Shown piece after piece: positions 21,299 through 30,649 of a stretch of DNA of 64,000 nt. The stretch covers positions 1-64,000 of the forward strand of contig CAZNPL010000013.1 of assembly GCA_964574815.1 (NCBI GenBank), read 5' to 3'. Position 1 is the first letter of the stretch; every line of letters begins with the position of its first letter. Source of the DNA: CAZNPL01 sp964574815. Its GTDB lineage: Bacteria; Planctomycetota; Phycisphaerae; UBA1845. The position numbers were made by a program, and so were the translations under genes. The notes under the pieces are model-generated. The model did not search any database. It saw nothing but the letters and a program-made list of their open reading frames with translations, and was not told the origin of the DNA.

Positions 21299-21877
21299 TC
21301 ACACTGGCCGCGGCGTCATCGAGACAAACCAAATCGCACTGCGAACGGCCTCGATCACGCGGCAAGTGAGGGTCTCGGTGTCCAGCGTTTTCCAGCGGGC
21401 CGCGGGGAGGACCTCTTCGAGACTGACCGCGCCCGAGGCGCCGGCCGGCAATGCTCGATTGGCTCGCCGAACATTGATGCCCACCCCGACGATCAGAGCG
21501 TCGATGCGCTCACGCGTCATCAGCGCTTCCGTGAGGATACCCCCGAGCTTACGCGACCCGACGAACAGGTCGTTGACCCCCTGCAGCCGCACATCGACCC
21601 CCGTCTCACGCCGCAGGCAGTCCGCACACGCGCACCCCACAGCCGTCGTGTACTCGCTCGTCGCCGGTAGAAGATCCGCCTCCGGCAGTTCGACCACAGA
21701 CAGGTAAATCCCCGCGTCTTTCGGCGAAATCCAACAACGGCCATGCGTACCCCGGCCGTGGGTCTGCTCACGCGCAACGACGCAGGCCGAAGACGCGATG
21801 ACGCCGTCCGCGATCAAACGCCGGGCCACGTCATTGGTTGAATCGACACTCTCGTATCGAAAGATCCGCGGTTGCAT
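21299..21877 (-). CDS. birA: Biotin--[carboxylase] ligase
   Basis: Activates biotin with ATP and attaches it to the lysine of biotin carrier domains. The catalytic domain shows VDSTNDVARRL, GRGTHGRCW, RKLGGILTE and VGVGINV. The usual KWPND segment reads LQGVND here, so the Lys and Trp are replaced, which is unusual but in a position that varies. The 192-residue protein is short: it lacks the N-terminal DNA-binding domain of E. coli BirA and most of the C-terminal SH3-like domain, so it is likely an enzyme without repressor function. It is the last gene of the carboxylase cluster, 112 bases after the carrier gene, which fits its job. Confidence 0.85.
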   Translation of the reverse strand: MQPRIFRYESVDSTNDVARRLIADGVIASSACVVAREQTHGRGTHGRCWISPKDAGIYLSVVELPEADLLPATSEYTTAVGCACADCLRRETGVDVRLQGVNDLFVGSRKLGGILTEALMTRERIDALIVGVGINVRRANRALPAGASGAVSLEEVLPAARWKTLDTETLTCRVIEAVRSAIWFVSMTPRPV

Positions 21878-21988
21878 CACTGCTGCGATCGGTGCGACCG
21901 CCCGCTGACATCATTTCGCGACTTGCCCGGAGGCTCACGGACGCCGCACGGACCGACCCCGCCGATGCACACCCGGTAGCGCAGTCCG

Positions 21989-22516
21989 TCACTCATTGTC
22001 CGCTTCCGAAAGCGTCGCCAGAACCGCCCCCATATCCACCAGGTCGCCCTCGGCACAATGAACCTTCTCCACCCGCCCGGCATGCGGTACCGAAAGCGTC
22101 ATCTCCATCTTCATCGATTCGAGAATCACCAGCGGCTGATGCGCCTCGAAACGCTCGCCCTCCGCAACCTTGACCTGCAAGACCGTGCCGGGCATCGGCG
22201 CCGCAAGGTTATCGCGAACGCCCGCATCGGCCGCCGTCCCGCTGCGGCGAACCGATGCGCCCGGGAGTGTGAATTCGTACACCCGCCCGCGAATCCAAAG
22301 CTGTACCGTGTTGCCGTGCCTCGCTACGTAAAACGGAAACGTCATCCCGTGCCGTCTTATCCACCCCGCCCCCGGACCGGAGCAGCCCACCTCGACTTCC
22401 ACGTGGCGGTCGCCCCACGCCACCTCGCAATGAGCGGCCTGCTGACGGATGGCATGCTCGATCCGCACGCCGATCGCCTCCGTCTCGCCCGGTGGGATCA
22501 GCCTGACCGTGCTCAC
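21989..22516 (-). CDS. Biotin carboxyl carrier subunit of the acyl-CoA carboxylase
   Basis: A 175-residue protein with a C-terminal biotinyl domain; the biotinylated lysine is in ESMKMEM near residue 140, preceded by APMPGTVLQV. The N-terminal 100 residues match the BT-like linker found between the biotin carboxylase and carrier domains of methylcrotonyl-CoA carboxylase alpha chains. GTG 22516 overlaps the upstream stop as GTGA and has GGAGG eight bases before it, so the gene is a genuine separate unit rather than an artefact of a frameshift. It would work with the biotin carboxylase upstream and the carboxyltransferase liuB. Confidence 0.85.
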   Translation of the reverse strand: MSTVRLIPPGETEAIGVRIEHAIRQQAAHCEVAWGDRHVEVEVGCSGPGAGWIRRHGMTFPFYVARHGNTVQLWIRGRVYEFTLPGASVRRSGTAADAGVRDNLAAPMPGTVLQVKVAEGERFEAHQPLVILESMKMEMTLSVPHAGRVEKVHCAEGDLVDMGAVLATLSEADNE

Positions 22517-24009
22517 GAGACGATCCTCCAACCCGCCGCCTGACGCCATGGGCTGCGCGCATCGTTCGGGCGCGACTCTCGCCCCGACTGAACCGGTGTA
22601 CCAGTGAACCCCAGCTCACAAGCGACGGCCGCGGCCACAATCGCCGACTCCATATCCGCCGCCTGCGGCTTGATGCGATGTTCTTCGAGAAAGTGCGTAT
22701 GCAGGCGACCCGCCCGAAACTCGGCATGATCGATCAGCGACCGAAGGAACGGGATATTCGTCACAACGCCGATCACCACGAAGCGGTCCAGACACCATAG
22801 CGTCTTCTCGATCGCCTCGGACCGCGTGCGGCCCCAGCACACAAGCTTCGCCAGCATCGGGTCGTAGTGAACGGTGACGAAAGCCCCGACGCCCACGCCG
22901 CTGTCCACCCGAATGCCCGGGCCCCAAGGCGGCACGTAATGCGCGATCGACCCGGTCGAAGGCAAAAACCCGGCCTCGGGATCCTCGGCATAGATACGAC
23001 ATTCCAAAGCGTGCCCGACCGGCTGAATCTCCACCTGCGTGAACGCCAGCGGCTCGCCCGCGGCCACCTCAACCTGCGCCCGCACCAGGTCCAGCCCCGT
23101 CGTCATCTCCGTAACCGGGTGCTCGACCTGCAAGCGCGTGTTCACCTCGAGAAAATAGAATGTGCCCGATGCGTCGACCAGAAACTCGACCGTCCCCGCG
23201 TTGGTATACCCGATCGCCCGCGCCGCCCGCACCGCAGCGGCCGTAATGCCCTCCCGCTGCTCCGGCGAGAGCGCAGGCGAGGGAGTCTCTTCCACGATCT
23301 TCTGATGACGCCGCTGGATGGAGCACTCCCGCTCGAAAACGTGGCACGCGTTCCCCTGCAGGTCGCCGAATATCTGCACCTCCACGTGCCGAGGCCGCTC
23401 GATGTACTTCTCCAGGAAGATCCGCTCGTCGCCAAACGCCGCCGTCGCCTCACGACGTGCCGCATCCGCCGCATCGATCAGGTCGATGTCGGACCGCACG
23501 ATGCGAACACCCTTGCCGCCGCCGCCGGCAGCTGCCTTGATCAACACCGGGTAGCCGATCGCCTGAGCGTGAGCTTTCAGTTCGTCCGGCGACCCCGCCA
23601 CGCCCGCCGCCCCCGGCACGACGGGCACCCCCGCCTCCTTCATGATCCGCTTGGCCTCGATCTTGTCGCCCAACACACGAATAACGTGCGGCGTCGGGCC
23701 GATGAATGTAATGCCCGCCGCCGCGCAATCCTCGGCAAACTGTGCGTTCTCCGAGAGAAACCCGTAGCCCGGATGAATGGCCTCGACCCCATGCCTTTGA
23801 GCGATCTCGATGATGCGGTCCCGGCGAAGATACGTATCGACCGCCGACTCCCCTTCCAACGGGTACGCCTCATCCGTCGCGACCGCATGGGGCGCATGCC
23901 GATCCGGATCGGAAAACACGCCCACCGTATGCACGCCCATTTGCTGCAGCGCCTGAGCGATACGAACCGCAATCTCTCCCCGATTGGCGATGAGCACCTT
24001 CGAAAACAT
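22513..24009 (-). CDS. liuD: Biotin carboxylase subunit of methylcrotonyl-CoA carboxylase
   Basis: ATP-dependent carboxylation of biotin. The 498-residue protein starts MFSKVLIANRGEIAVRIAQAL at 24009; an open frame 33 bases longer has no support. ATP-grasp features include AAAGGGGKGVRIV, VEVQIFGD, HVFERECSIQRRHQK and FLEVNTRLQVEHPVTE. The tail after about residue 450 (SPWRQAAGW) is the beginning of the region that in usual MccA proteins continues into the linker and carrier domains; here the chain stops and the next gene supplies them. Spacing to liuC is 37 bases. Confidence 0.9.
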   Translation of the reverse strand: MFSKVLIANRGEIAVRIAQALQQMGVHTVGVFSDPDRHAPHAVATDEAYPLEGESAVDTYLRRDRIIEIAQRHGVEAIHPGYGFLSENAQFAEDCAAAGITFIGPTPHVIRVLGDKIEAKRIMKEAGVPVVPGAAGVAGSPDELKAHAQAIGYPVLIKAAAGGGGKGVRIVRSDIDLIDAADAARREATAAFGDERIFLEKYIERPRHVEVQIFGDLQGNACHVFERECSIQRRHQKIVEETPSPALSPEQREGITAAAVRAARAIGYTNAGTVEFLVDASGTFYFLEVNTRLQVEHPVTEMTTGLDLVRAQVEVAAGEPLAFTQVEIQPVGHALECRIYAEDPEAGFLPSTGSIAHYVPPWGPGIRVDSGVGVGAFVTVHYDPMLAKLVCWGRTRSEAIEKTLWCLDRFVVIGVVTNIPFLRSLIDHAEFRAGRLHTHFLEEHRIKPQAADMESAIVAAAVACELGFTGTPVQSGRESRPNDARSPWRQAAGWRIVS

Positions 24010-24046
24010 CGTCAGCCGCCTGCCCGCGTCGTGTGAATCCAATCCG

Positions 24047-24829
24047 CTACGCCTTCCAACGCGGAGACCTCTTCTCCAGAAACGCCTTCAATCCGTCCTG
24101 CCCCTCTTCGGAGACGCGGCGCTCGGCGATCCGCGCAACCGTCAGCTCCTGAATGCGGTCCCATTCCGTCCCCACGACCTCGCTGAGCACCCGCTTGCAT
24201 TCGGCCAGCGCCTCCGGCCCGTTCCCCAGCACAAACTTGCATAACCGCGCGACCGCCTCGTCAAGTTCCTGCGGTCCTTCGACCACCTCCGAAACCAGTC
24301 CGATGCGGTGCGCCTCGGCGGCGTCGAACCGCTCGGCCGTCAGCGAGTATCGTCGAGCCGCCCCCGGCCCGATCTTCTCGATCACGAAAGGAGAGATCAC
24401 CGCCGGAAGAATCCCCAGCTTCACCTCGCTCAAAGAGAAAACCGCCGACGAAACCGCCACGGCCATATCACACGCGGCCACCAAGCCCACACCGCCCCCG
24501 ATCGCCGCACCGTGCACCCGCGCGATCACCGGCTTGGGGCATTCCCGAATCGCCCGCAACATCTCCGCCATCGTGTTCGCATCGCGGACGTTCTCCTCGA
24601 ACGAGTAGTCCACCATCCGCTTCATCCAGTGGATGTCCGCCCCTGCACAGAACGACTTCCCCTCCGCCGCCAGAACGACGACACGCACACCCGCTTCGCC
24701 GCCCAACGTGCGAAAAGCAGCCGTCAGCTCCGCGATAACCACCTCGTTGAAAGCGTTGTGCAGGTCGGGCCGGTCAATCACCACAGTGGCCACCTGATCC
24801 ACAACACGATGCAACACAAATTCGCTCAT
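24047..24829 (-). CDS. liuC: Enoyl-CoA hydratase family, likely methylglutaconyl-CoA hydratase
   Basis: A 260-residue crotonase-fold enzyme with the oxyanion-hole segments SFCAGADIHWMKRM near residue 65 and HGAAIGGGVGLVAACDMAV near 110, and SEVKLGILPAVISPFV including the catalytic Glu. Placed between both carboxylase subunits, it most likely hydrates 3-methylglutaconyl-CoA to HMG-CoA in leucine breakdown. The W-M-K-R-M stretch after GADI is typical of this subgroup. The substrate is inferred from context. Confidence 0.85.
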   Translation of the reverse strand: MSEFVLHRVVDQVATVVIDRPDLHNAFNEVVIAELTAAFRTLGGEAGVRVVVLAAEGKSFCAGADIHWMKRMVDYSFEENVRDANTMAEMLRAIRECPKPVIARVHGAAIGGGVGLVAACDMAVAVSSAVFSLSEVKLGILPAVISPFVIEKIGPGAARRYSLTAERFDAAEAHRIGLVSEVVEGPQELDEAVARLCKFVLGNGPEALAECKRVLSEVVGTEWDRIQELTVARIAERRVSEEGQDGLKAFLEKRSPRWKA

Positions 24830-24911
24830 AGACCACTCGCCAACTTCGTTAGCCTGCCCCGGGACCCTTGACAGGTGCCACCCTCGACGGGTGCCACCTT
24901 TGATGGGTGCT

Positions 24912-24932
24912 ACTGGCGGTTTGTCCGCCAGT
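24912..24932. repeat. REP-like palindrome (ACTGGCGG type)
   Basis: ACTGGCGG, five bases, CCGCCAGT. It lies between liuB and liuC, preceded by three GGGTGCCAC-like units. Same family as copies at 38800, 46588 and 54848. Confidence 0.75.
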
Positions 24933-24960
24933 GCCCCGCAACCGGCTGATGCGATCTCCT

Positions 24961-26571
24961 CTACATCCTGAACACGCTGTGGCTTCGCGCCGGGAACGGA
25001 GCATTCAGCGACGCCGCGATCCCCAACGCCAGCACCATGCGCGTATCGACCGGATCAATGATCCCGTCGTCCCACAACCTTGATGTACTGTAGTAAGCGC
25101 TGCTCTCGTGGGCGTACTTCTCGAGCGTCGGCCGCTTGAACTCCGCCAGTTGCTCCTCCGACATCGGCGGCTCCCCCCGATGCGCCAACTGATCCTTCTT
25201 GACTGTCGCCAGCACCTCCGCCGCCTGTTCGCCGCCCATCACCGAAATCCGCCCGTTGGGCCACATCCAAAGCTGCCGCGGCCCGTACGCCCGCCCGCAC
25301 ATCCCGTAATTCCCCGCCCCGTACGATCCCCCGATGATCACCGTGAATTTCGGCACCGCCGCGTTCGACACGGCCGCCACCATCTTCGCGCCGTCCTTGG
25401 CGATCCCGCTCGCCTCATAATCGCGCCCCACCATGAACCCCGTAATATTCTGCAGAAATACAAGCGGCACGCCGCGCTGGCTGCATATCTCGATAAAGTG
25501 CGCCGCCTTCACCGCGCTCTCCGAGAACAACACGCCGTTGTTCGCCAGAATCCCCGCCGGGTATCCCCAGATGTGCGCGAAGCCGGCCACCAGCGTCGTC
25601 CCGTACAACGCCTTGAATTCGTGCAGGCGGCTGCCGTCCACGATCCGCGCGATGACCTCGCGCACGTCGTACTGCTTGCGAACGTCCTTCTGAATGATCC
25701 CGTAGATCTCCCGCGCGTCGTACAGCGGTTGCTCGACCGGTTGCGTCGCCAGCGTGTGCTTGGGCCGGTGATGAATGTGCGCCACGATGCTCCGAGCGAT
25801 TGCCAGCGCGTCCTCGTCGTCATGAGCGTAATGATCCGTCACCCCCGACGTCCGGCAGTGCACATCCGCCCCCCCGAGGTCCTCCGCGCTCACCTCTGCA
25901 CCCGTCGCCGCCTTGACCAGCGGAGGCCCGCCCAGAAAGATCGTCCCCTGGTTCCGCACGATGACCGATTCGTCGCTCATCGCCGGCACATACGCCCCCC
26001 CCGCGGTGCAGGACCCCATCACCACCCCGATCTGCGGGATCCCCTTCGCCGACATCCGCGCCTGGTTATAGAAAATCCGCCCGAAATGCTCGCGATCCGG
26101 AAACACCTCCGCCTGCAACGGAAGGAACGCCCCGCCCGAGTCCACCAGGTAGATGCACGGCAGATGGTTCTCCTCCGCGATCTCCTGCGCCCGCAAATGC
26201 TTCTTCACCGTGAGCGGATAGTAGCTTCCCCCCTTGACCGTCGCGTCGTTGGCCACGATCACGCACTCGGCTTCGTGCACTCGCCCGATCCCCGTGACGA
26301 TCCCCGCCCCCGGCGCCTGGCCGTCGTACATCTCCCACGCCGCCAGCGTGCTGAATTCCAGAAACGGGCTGTCCGCGTCGATCAGCCGCTCGATCCGGTC
26401 CCGAACGAACAGCTTGCCCTGCTCGCGATGCCGCGCCAGCGCCGCCTCACCGCCCCCGGCCTGCACCTGCGCCAGCCGCCGCTTGAACTCGGCCACCAGC
26501 GATTCCATGTGCTCGCGATTCTCCGCGAACAACGCGCTCTTCGTATCGATCTTGGTCTGAATGACGTCCAT
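24961..26571 (-). CDS. liuB: Methylcrotonyl-CoA carboxylase carboxyltransferase subunit
   Basis: Transfers the carboxyl group from biotin to 3-methylcrotonyl-CoA. The 536-residue crotonase-superfamily protein has two halves; features include VKGGSYYPLTVKKHLRAQEI, YLVDSGGAFLPLQ, GSCTAGGAYVPAMSDE, FLQNITGFMVGRDYE, GGSYGAGNYGMCGRAY and VMGGEQAA, which point to MccB rather than propionyl-CoA carboxylase. The start is placed at ATG 26571 where family similarity begins; the frame is open to a GTG at 26631. It is first of the minus-strand cluster liuB-liuC-liuD-carrier-birA. No isovaleryl-CoA dehydrogenase is in the window. Confidence 0.92.
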   Translation of the reverse strand: MDVIQTKIDTKSALFAENREHMESLVAEFKRRLAQVQAGGGEAALARHREQGKLFVRDRIERLIDADSPFLEFSTLAAWEMYDGQAPGAGIVTGIGRVHEAECVIVANDATVKGGSYYPLTVKKHLRAQEIAEENHLPCIYLVDSGGAFLPLQAEVFPDREHFGRIFYNQARMSAKGIPQIGVVMGSCTAGGAYVPAMSDESVIVRNQGTIFLGGPPLVKAATGAEVSAEDLGGADVHCRTSGVTDHYAHDDEDALAIARSIVAHIHHRPKHTLATQPVEQPLYDAREIYGIIQKDVRKQYDVREVIARIVDGSRLHEFKALYGTTLVAGFAHIWGYPAGILANNGVLFSESAVKAAHFIEICSQRGVPLVFLQNITGFMVGRDYEASGIAKDGAKMVAAVSNAAVPKFTVIIGGSYGAGNYGMCGRAYGPRQLWMWPNGRISVMGGEQAAEVLATVKKDQLAHRGEPPMSEEQLAEFKRPTLEKYAHESSAYYSTSRLWDDGIIDPVDTRMVLALGIAASLNAPFPARSHSVFRM

Positions 26572-27472
26572 AAAGCTGCTGGAAACCGCCCGCAATCGGC
26601 CCGACGTACCCGCATCCTCAACCCGGAACACTTTAGCGACTCGCCCCCCACGTGAAAACTCCCGGCGGTCTCATGCCGACCGTCCGATGCAGCGCTGTAT
26701 TACTAACGTCGCGTTTCTTCTCCCGGCGCGAAGATTTTCATCAGCGCGCGCCCGTAACCTGCGTGGCGTCAACGACTTGCATTCCGCCAGACACCGTTCC
26801 TTGGTCCCTCCGCCCCTCCGTCCCTCTGTCCCTTGCTTTGGTTGCGGCCAACGGCCGCGCTGCGCATACCCTGCGAATGCTGGTTCGCTCCCACAAACCG
26901 CTTCAACCCTGTTGCGAAAAACAGGCGCCGCCCCCGTTCAACCCCCTCGACGCACCGCCGGGCCGTTCAGTTTGATTGGATCTCGTGGCAATCCTCCTCG
27001 AGCCGAAGAGCCGGTCGGAAGCTGTCATTAAACCCAACGACCGTGAACACGCGGCGGATCCGGGACGCACTTCCGTTATCGCAGCTTTGGGTCACGAGCG
27101 CGGTGCGTTGGAGGGCGCCCCGAGAATTCCCCGCGGGCGCGAATACGGCCGAATGGACTGTGCACGATGCCACCGATCTTGTCGTTGCGTGAGAGGCGAC
27201 CGAGGTTGGCGGGCCACATCGGTCGGATTCATTACTTAAGCCGCCGTCAGAGTTGTCTTGCTCCGATAATCTCTCGCGGTGATGTGTACACTCACACGCA
27301 ACCATCAGTTGTTTCTATCGCCTCCTGCAATCGCTACAATAGCGGTTCGTGGAGCATCTTGACCTTCCGCTGCACGGCCGGCGTGACTCGGTACGGGGCG
27401 TCGCTGCAGCGAGAGATCCTGTGTTCACGGTCATTTTCTGCCTTAAATGGGAAACAAGTTAGGAGTGGCACC
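26572..27472. other. 0.9-kb gap between divergent genes
   Basis: No credible gene is seen on either strand. It contains a CCTCCGTCCCTCTGTCCC low-complexity phrase (about 26805-26835) that recurs near 58640. A TACAAT at about 27336 could be part of a promoter for the gene at 27473, without a clear -35. Confidence 0.4.
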
Positions 27473-28969
27473 ATGCGAAACATGCGGATTGTGGCGCTCG
27501 TGGCCGGCCTGACCCTTTGGCCGGCCGTCACGCCGGTCCGGGCCACATCTCCGATGGGCACCGCCTTCAGCTATCAGGGACAGCTCAAGGAAGGCGATGT
27601 GCCCGCGAATGGCGAGTACGACTTTGTGTTCCGTCTTTTCGATGCGTCGAACGGGCCGAGCCAGGTGAGCGTCGACTATCCCGTCGAAGATCAGCCGGTC
27701 AACGACGGGATTTTCACGGTCGAGCTCGACTTTGGCCCGGGTGCGTTCGACGGAAACGCGCGCTGGCTGGAAGTGGGCGTTCGCCCCGGCGACAGCACCG
27801 GCGAATACACATTTCTCGCGCCGCGTCAGGCAGTGATGCCAGGCCCGTACGCCCTCTATGCGGCCGATGGCGCGGGCGGCACAGGTGAGCTATGGGCGGT
27901 CAACGGCGACGACATCTACAGCACCAACAGCGGAGACGTCGGCGTCGGAACGAACAGCCCGAATTTCAACCTCGAGGTTCGCGATTACGGCAGCACCGAC
28001 TCGCCCCCTGCGACGCTCGGCTTGCACTGGGTGCAGCCGGCGCTGCCGCAGTCCCTGCACGACTGGTTCTACTTCGCCGTTGGAGGCTCCGTCCCGACCG
28101 TGGGGAGCGGCACGCGACTGATTCGCGAGTCGAACACCGACCTGCATTTCCAAGTCAAAGATGAGATAAACTCCGGTTCGCCGGCGACGCAGATGGTTCT
28201 CGACGACAATGGCGATCTGGGCATTGGCACGATGACGCCGTTCGGTCGTCTGCACCTTTCGAGCGCAGGCGGCGTCGACCTGATCGTCGATGCGGACTCG
28301 GACAACTCCAACGAATACGACAACGCACGCATTATACTAAAGCAAGATGGCGGACAGGTCGTCGGCCGGATCGGCTACCGCAACGGACTCAACAGGATGG
28401 AAATCGTTCAGGAATACGGCGATTCGCTGATCCTCGGCACCAACAACGTTGATCGTATGACGGTCACATCCACCGGCCGAGTAGGAATCGGGACGAGCAA
28501 CCCCGCGGCGATGCTGGACGTCGCCGGAACCGCCCGCGTGCAGGTGCTCGAACTGCTCGGCGCAGACGTGGCCGAGAAGTTCCCGGTCAGCGACGAAGTG
28601 AAGCCCGGCATGGTGGTCGCGATCGACCCTGTGCATCCCGGTAGCCTCTGCCTCGCCCGCGGGGCCTACAACCCACGCGTCGCCGGGGTTGTCAGCGGTG
28701 CGAACGATCTACCTGCAGGGACCATTCTGGGCAATCTGCCGGGACAGGAAAACGCCGTGCCGATCGCGTTGACGGGGCGGGTGTACGTCTGGGCCGACGC
28801 GTCCAACGGCTCGATCGAACCGGGCGACCTGCTGACAACCTCCGAAACGCCCGGCCACGCAATGAAAGCGACGGATCGTTCGCGCTCCTTCGGCGCTACC
28901 ATCGGCAAGGCGATGTCCGGCCTGGAAGCCGGCCGCGGCCTGGTGCTCGTTCTGGTGAACTTGCAGTAG
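27473..28969 (+). CDS. Exported tail-fibre-like protein with VGIGT repeats
   Basis: A 498-residue protein. ATG 27473 has AGGAG seven bases upstream and opens a signal peptide (MRNMRIVALVAGLTLWPAV, then ATSP). Residues 25-130 look like a beta-sandwich (FSYQGQLKEGDVPANGEYDF). The middle has repeats of the kind NxxxVGIGTxxPxxxLxV, seen at GDVGVGTNSPNFNLEV, GDLGIGTMTPFGRLHL and GRVGIGTSNPAAMLDV, as in trimeric tail-fibre and adhesin shafts. The C-terminus (KPGMVVAIDP...GLVLVLVNLQ) is a domain often following such shafts. No phage genes are nearby, so it is probably a surface or secreted protein of the host. Function unknown. Confidence 0.75.
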   Translation: MRNMRIVALVAGLTLWPAVTPVRATSPMGTAFSYQGQLKEGDVPANGEYDFVFRLFDASNGPSQVSVDYPVEDQPVNDGIFTVELDFGPGAFDGNARWLEVGVRPGDSTGEYTFLAPRQAVMPGPYALYAADGAGGTGELWAVNGDDIYSTNSGDVGVGTNSPNFNLEVRDYGSTDSPPATLGLHWVQPALPQSLHDWFYFAVGGSVPTVGSGTRLIRESNTDLHFQVKDEINSGSPATQMVLDDNGDLGIGTMTPFGRLHLSSAGGVDLIVDADSDNSNEYDNARIILKQDGGQVVGRIGYRNGLNRMEIVQEYGDSLILGTNNVDRMTVTSTGRVGIGTSNPAAMLDVAGTARVQVLELLGADVAEKFPVSDEVKPGMVVAIDPVHPGSLCLARGAYNPRVAGVVSGANDLPAGTILGNLPGQENAVPIALTGRVYVWADASNGSIEPGDLLTTSETPGHAMKATDRSRSFGATIGKAMSGLEAGRGLVLVLVNLQ

Positions 28970-29031
28970 GAACCACGACCGTGGCCACGGCGGGCGAACG
29001 CCCGCGTGCGGGCTGCGCGGAGCCGTCAATC

Positions 29032-30501
29032 ATGATTGCAATCAAACAGATCAACCGAATCAAGCTTGCCGTTCTAATCGTCGCTCTTGTGGCGTGGCCC
29101 CATGCCGCCGCCCGGGCCGGCGGAATGCCTGTCACCGGGGTGCCGGTTCCGGAATTGGCCGACTTCGATCAGGCCATGCTCGATTTCATGGCACTCCACG
29201 ATCTTCAGGCAGGGGTCCTGGGAGTCTCGGTGGACGGCTGCATCGTGTACCAACGCGGTTTTGGCTGGCGCGAGATCCTTCCCACGCCGGTGCCGCTACC
29301 GGAAAACACGCCGATGCGACTGGCCAGCGTCGAAAAACCCATCACCGCGGCCACGGTTCGACACCTGGCCAACATGGGCTTCTTCGGCCTGGGCGACTAC
29401 ATCTTCGACCTCGAGCAACCTTTCGGTGGTCTCCTGCAATTCCCGCTCTGGCGGGAACTTGGCGACGACCGGCTCAACGACATCACGATCAATCATCTGC
29501 TCCGGCACCGGGGCGGCTGGGACGCCGAGTTCATCAGTTTCGACCCGCAGTTCGCAGCTATTCGCATCGCCAACGAGATGAGAATCACCAGCCCGCCGGG
29601 CCGCGAGAACACCGTGCGCTACATGCTGAGTCAGCCGCTCCAATTCCCCCCGGGCAATCCTCACGCGGTCTGCGACAGGGACGCCAATAACAACTGCCTC
29701 AGAGAACCGATTCCGTGCGTGTGCCGGTCCTACTCGAACTTCGGCTACATGGTGCTCGGTCTGCTCGTCGAAGAGTTCTTCTGGGGAGAGCACATCGACG
29801 CGATTCGCGCCCTCACGCTCACGCCCGAGATGTGGGTGCCGGCCACCGAGATCTTCCCAGGCCGCACCTTCGCAGCCGATCAGAGCCCGCGCGAGCCCCA
29901 CTACCGCTGCCCCACATGCTCGGACGCCCGGAACGTGTACGACCCCGACGGCGCTCTCGTCCCGTGGCCCTACGGCGGCTGGGATCACGAATCCATGGCT
30001 GGCCACGGCAACCTGGTGGCCAGCGCAGCGCCGATACTCGTCTTCCTCGACCATTACGTGGTCGGCGGCGCCGACATCGGCACGCCACTAGGCCGTACTT
30101 TGGTAAACGCCGCGCACACCGGCGCCCTCGACGGAACCAGCACGATCGCCCGCCAGCGGGACGACGGCGTCAACGTCGTCGTACTTTTCAACCAGCGCTC
30201 GCCGGGCGACGACCCGGATCTCGCCAGAGAGATGGCCCAGATCATCTACGATTTAATCGGCTACCCTGCCACGGTCACCTGGCCAACGCTCTGCGTGGAC
30301 GGCTCCTGGGTGGATTTCAATCGGCGTTTGTCCGGCTACGGCGGCTTCAACGACCCATTCAACAACATGACAACCGCCCTGGCCTCCACAGCCCCCGGTG
30401 TCAAACTCCATTTCAAGCCCGGAACTTCAAACTGGACCGGCACCCTGAACACACGGATACGCCTGGACGCCCCGTTGGGTCTCGCGGTGATCGGCGAGTG
30501 A
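29032..30501 (+). CDS. Exported serine hydrolase, beta-lactamase class C-like
   Basis: A 489-residue protein with a signal peptide from ATG 29032 (KLAVLIVALVAWPHAAARA). The SxxK catalytic motif is ASVEKPITAAT near residue 102, and the YxN motif is YSNFGYM near 238, as in class C beta-lactamases, esterases and D-Ala-D-Ala peptidases. Cys-rich inserts (CDRDANNNCLREPIPCVC and CPTC) suggest disulfides in an extracytoplasmic protein. It starts 62 bases after the tail-fibre-like gene and may be cotranscribed. The substrate cannot be assigned. Confidence 0.8.
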   Translation: MIAIKQINRIKLAVLIVALVAWPHAAARAGGMPVTGVPVPELADFDQAMLDFMALHDLQAGVLGVSVDGCIVYQRGFGWREILPTPVPLPENTPMRLASVEKPITAATVRHLANMGFFGLGDYIFDLEQPFGGLLQFPLWRELGDDRLNDITINHLLRHRGGWDAEFISFDPQFAAIRIANEMRITSPPGRENTVRYMLSQPLQFPPGNPHAVCDRDANNNCLREPIPCVCRSYSNFGYMVLGLLVEEFFWGEHIDAIRALTLTPEMWVPATEIFPGRTFAADQSPREPHYRCPTCSDARNVYDPDGALVPWPYGGWDHESMAGHGNLVASAAPILVFLDHYVVGGADIGTPLGRTLVNAAHTGALDGTSTIARQRDDGVNVVVLFNQRSPGDDPDLAREMAQIIYDLIGYPATVTWPTLCVDGSWVDFNRRLSGYGGFNDPFNNMTTALASTAPGVKLHFKPGTSNWTGTLNTRIRLDAPLGLAVIGE

Positions 30502-30649
30502 GCGCGCGTCGTCCGACGGACTAGCACGCTCGTGAAGGTGCGGACCCGTTGGAGTCTCCGGCGTGCACATCGGCCCCGGATCGGGTACGCTACCCGACCT
30601 TCGCTGACGTTGTGTGGTTGCCGAGGCTTATTGATTGAGAGGAGCTCCG

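Noticed and set aside
27473..28969. Prophage tail-fibre gene
   Set aside because: It has a signal peptide and no phage genes around it, so a host surface protein is more likely.
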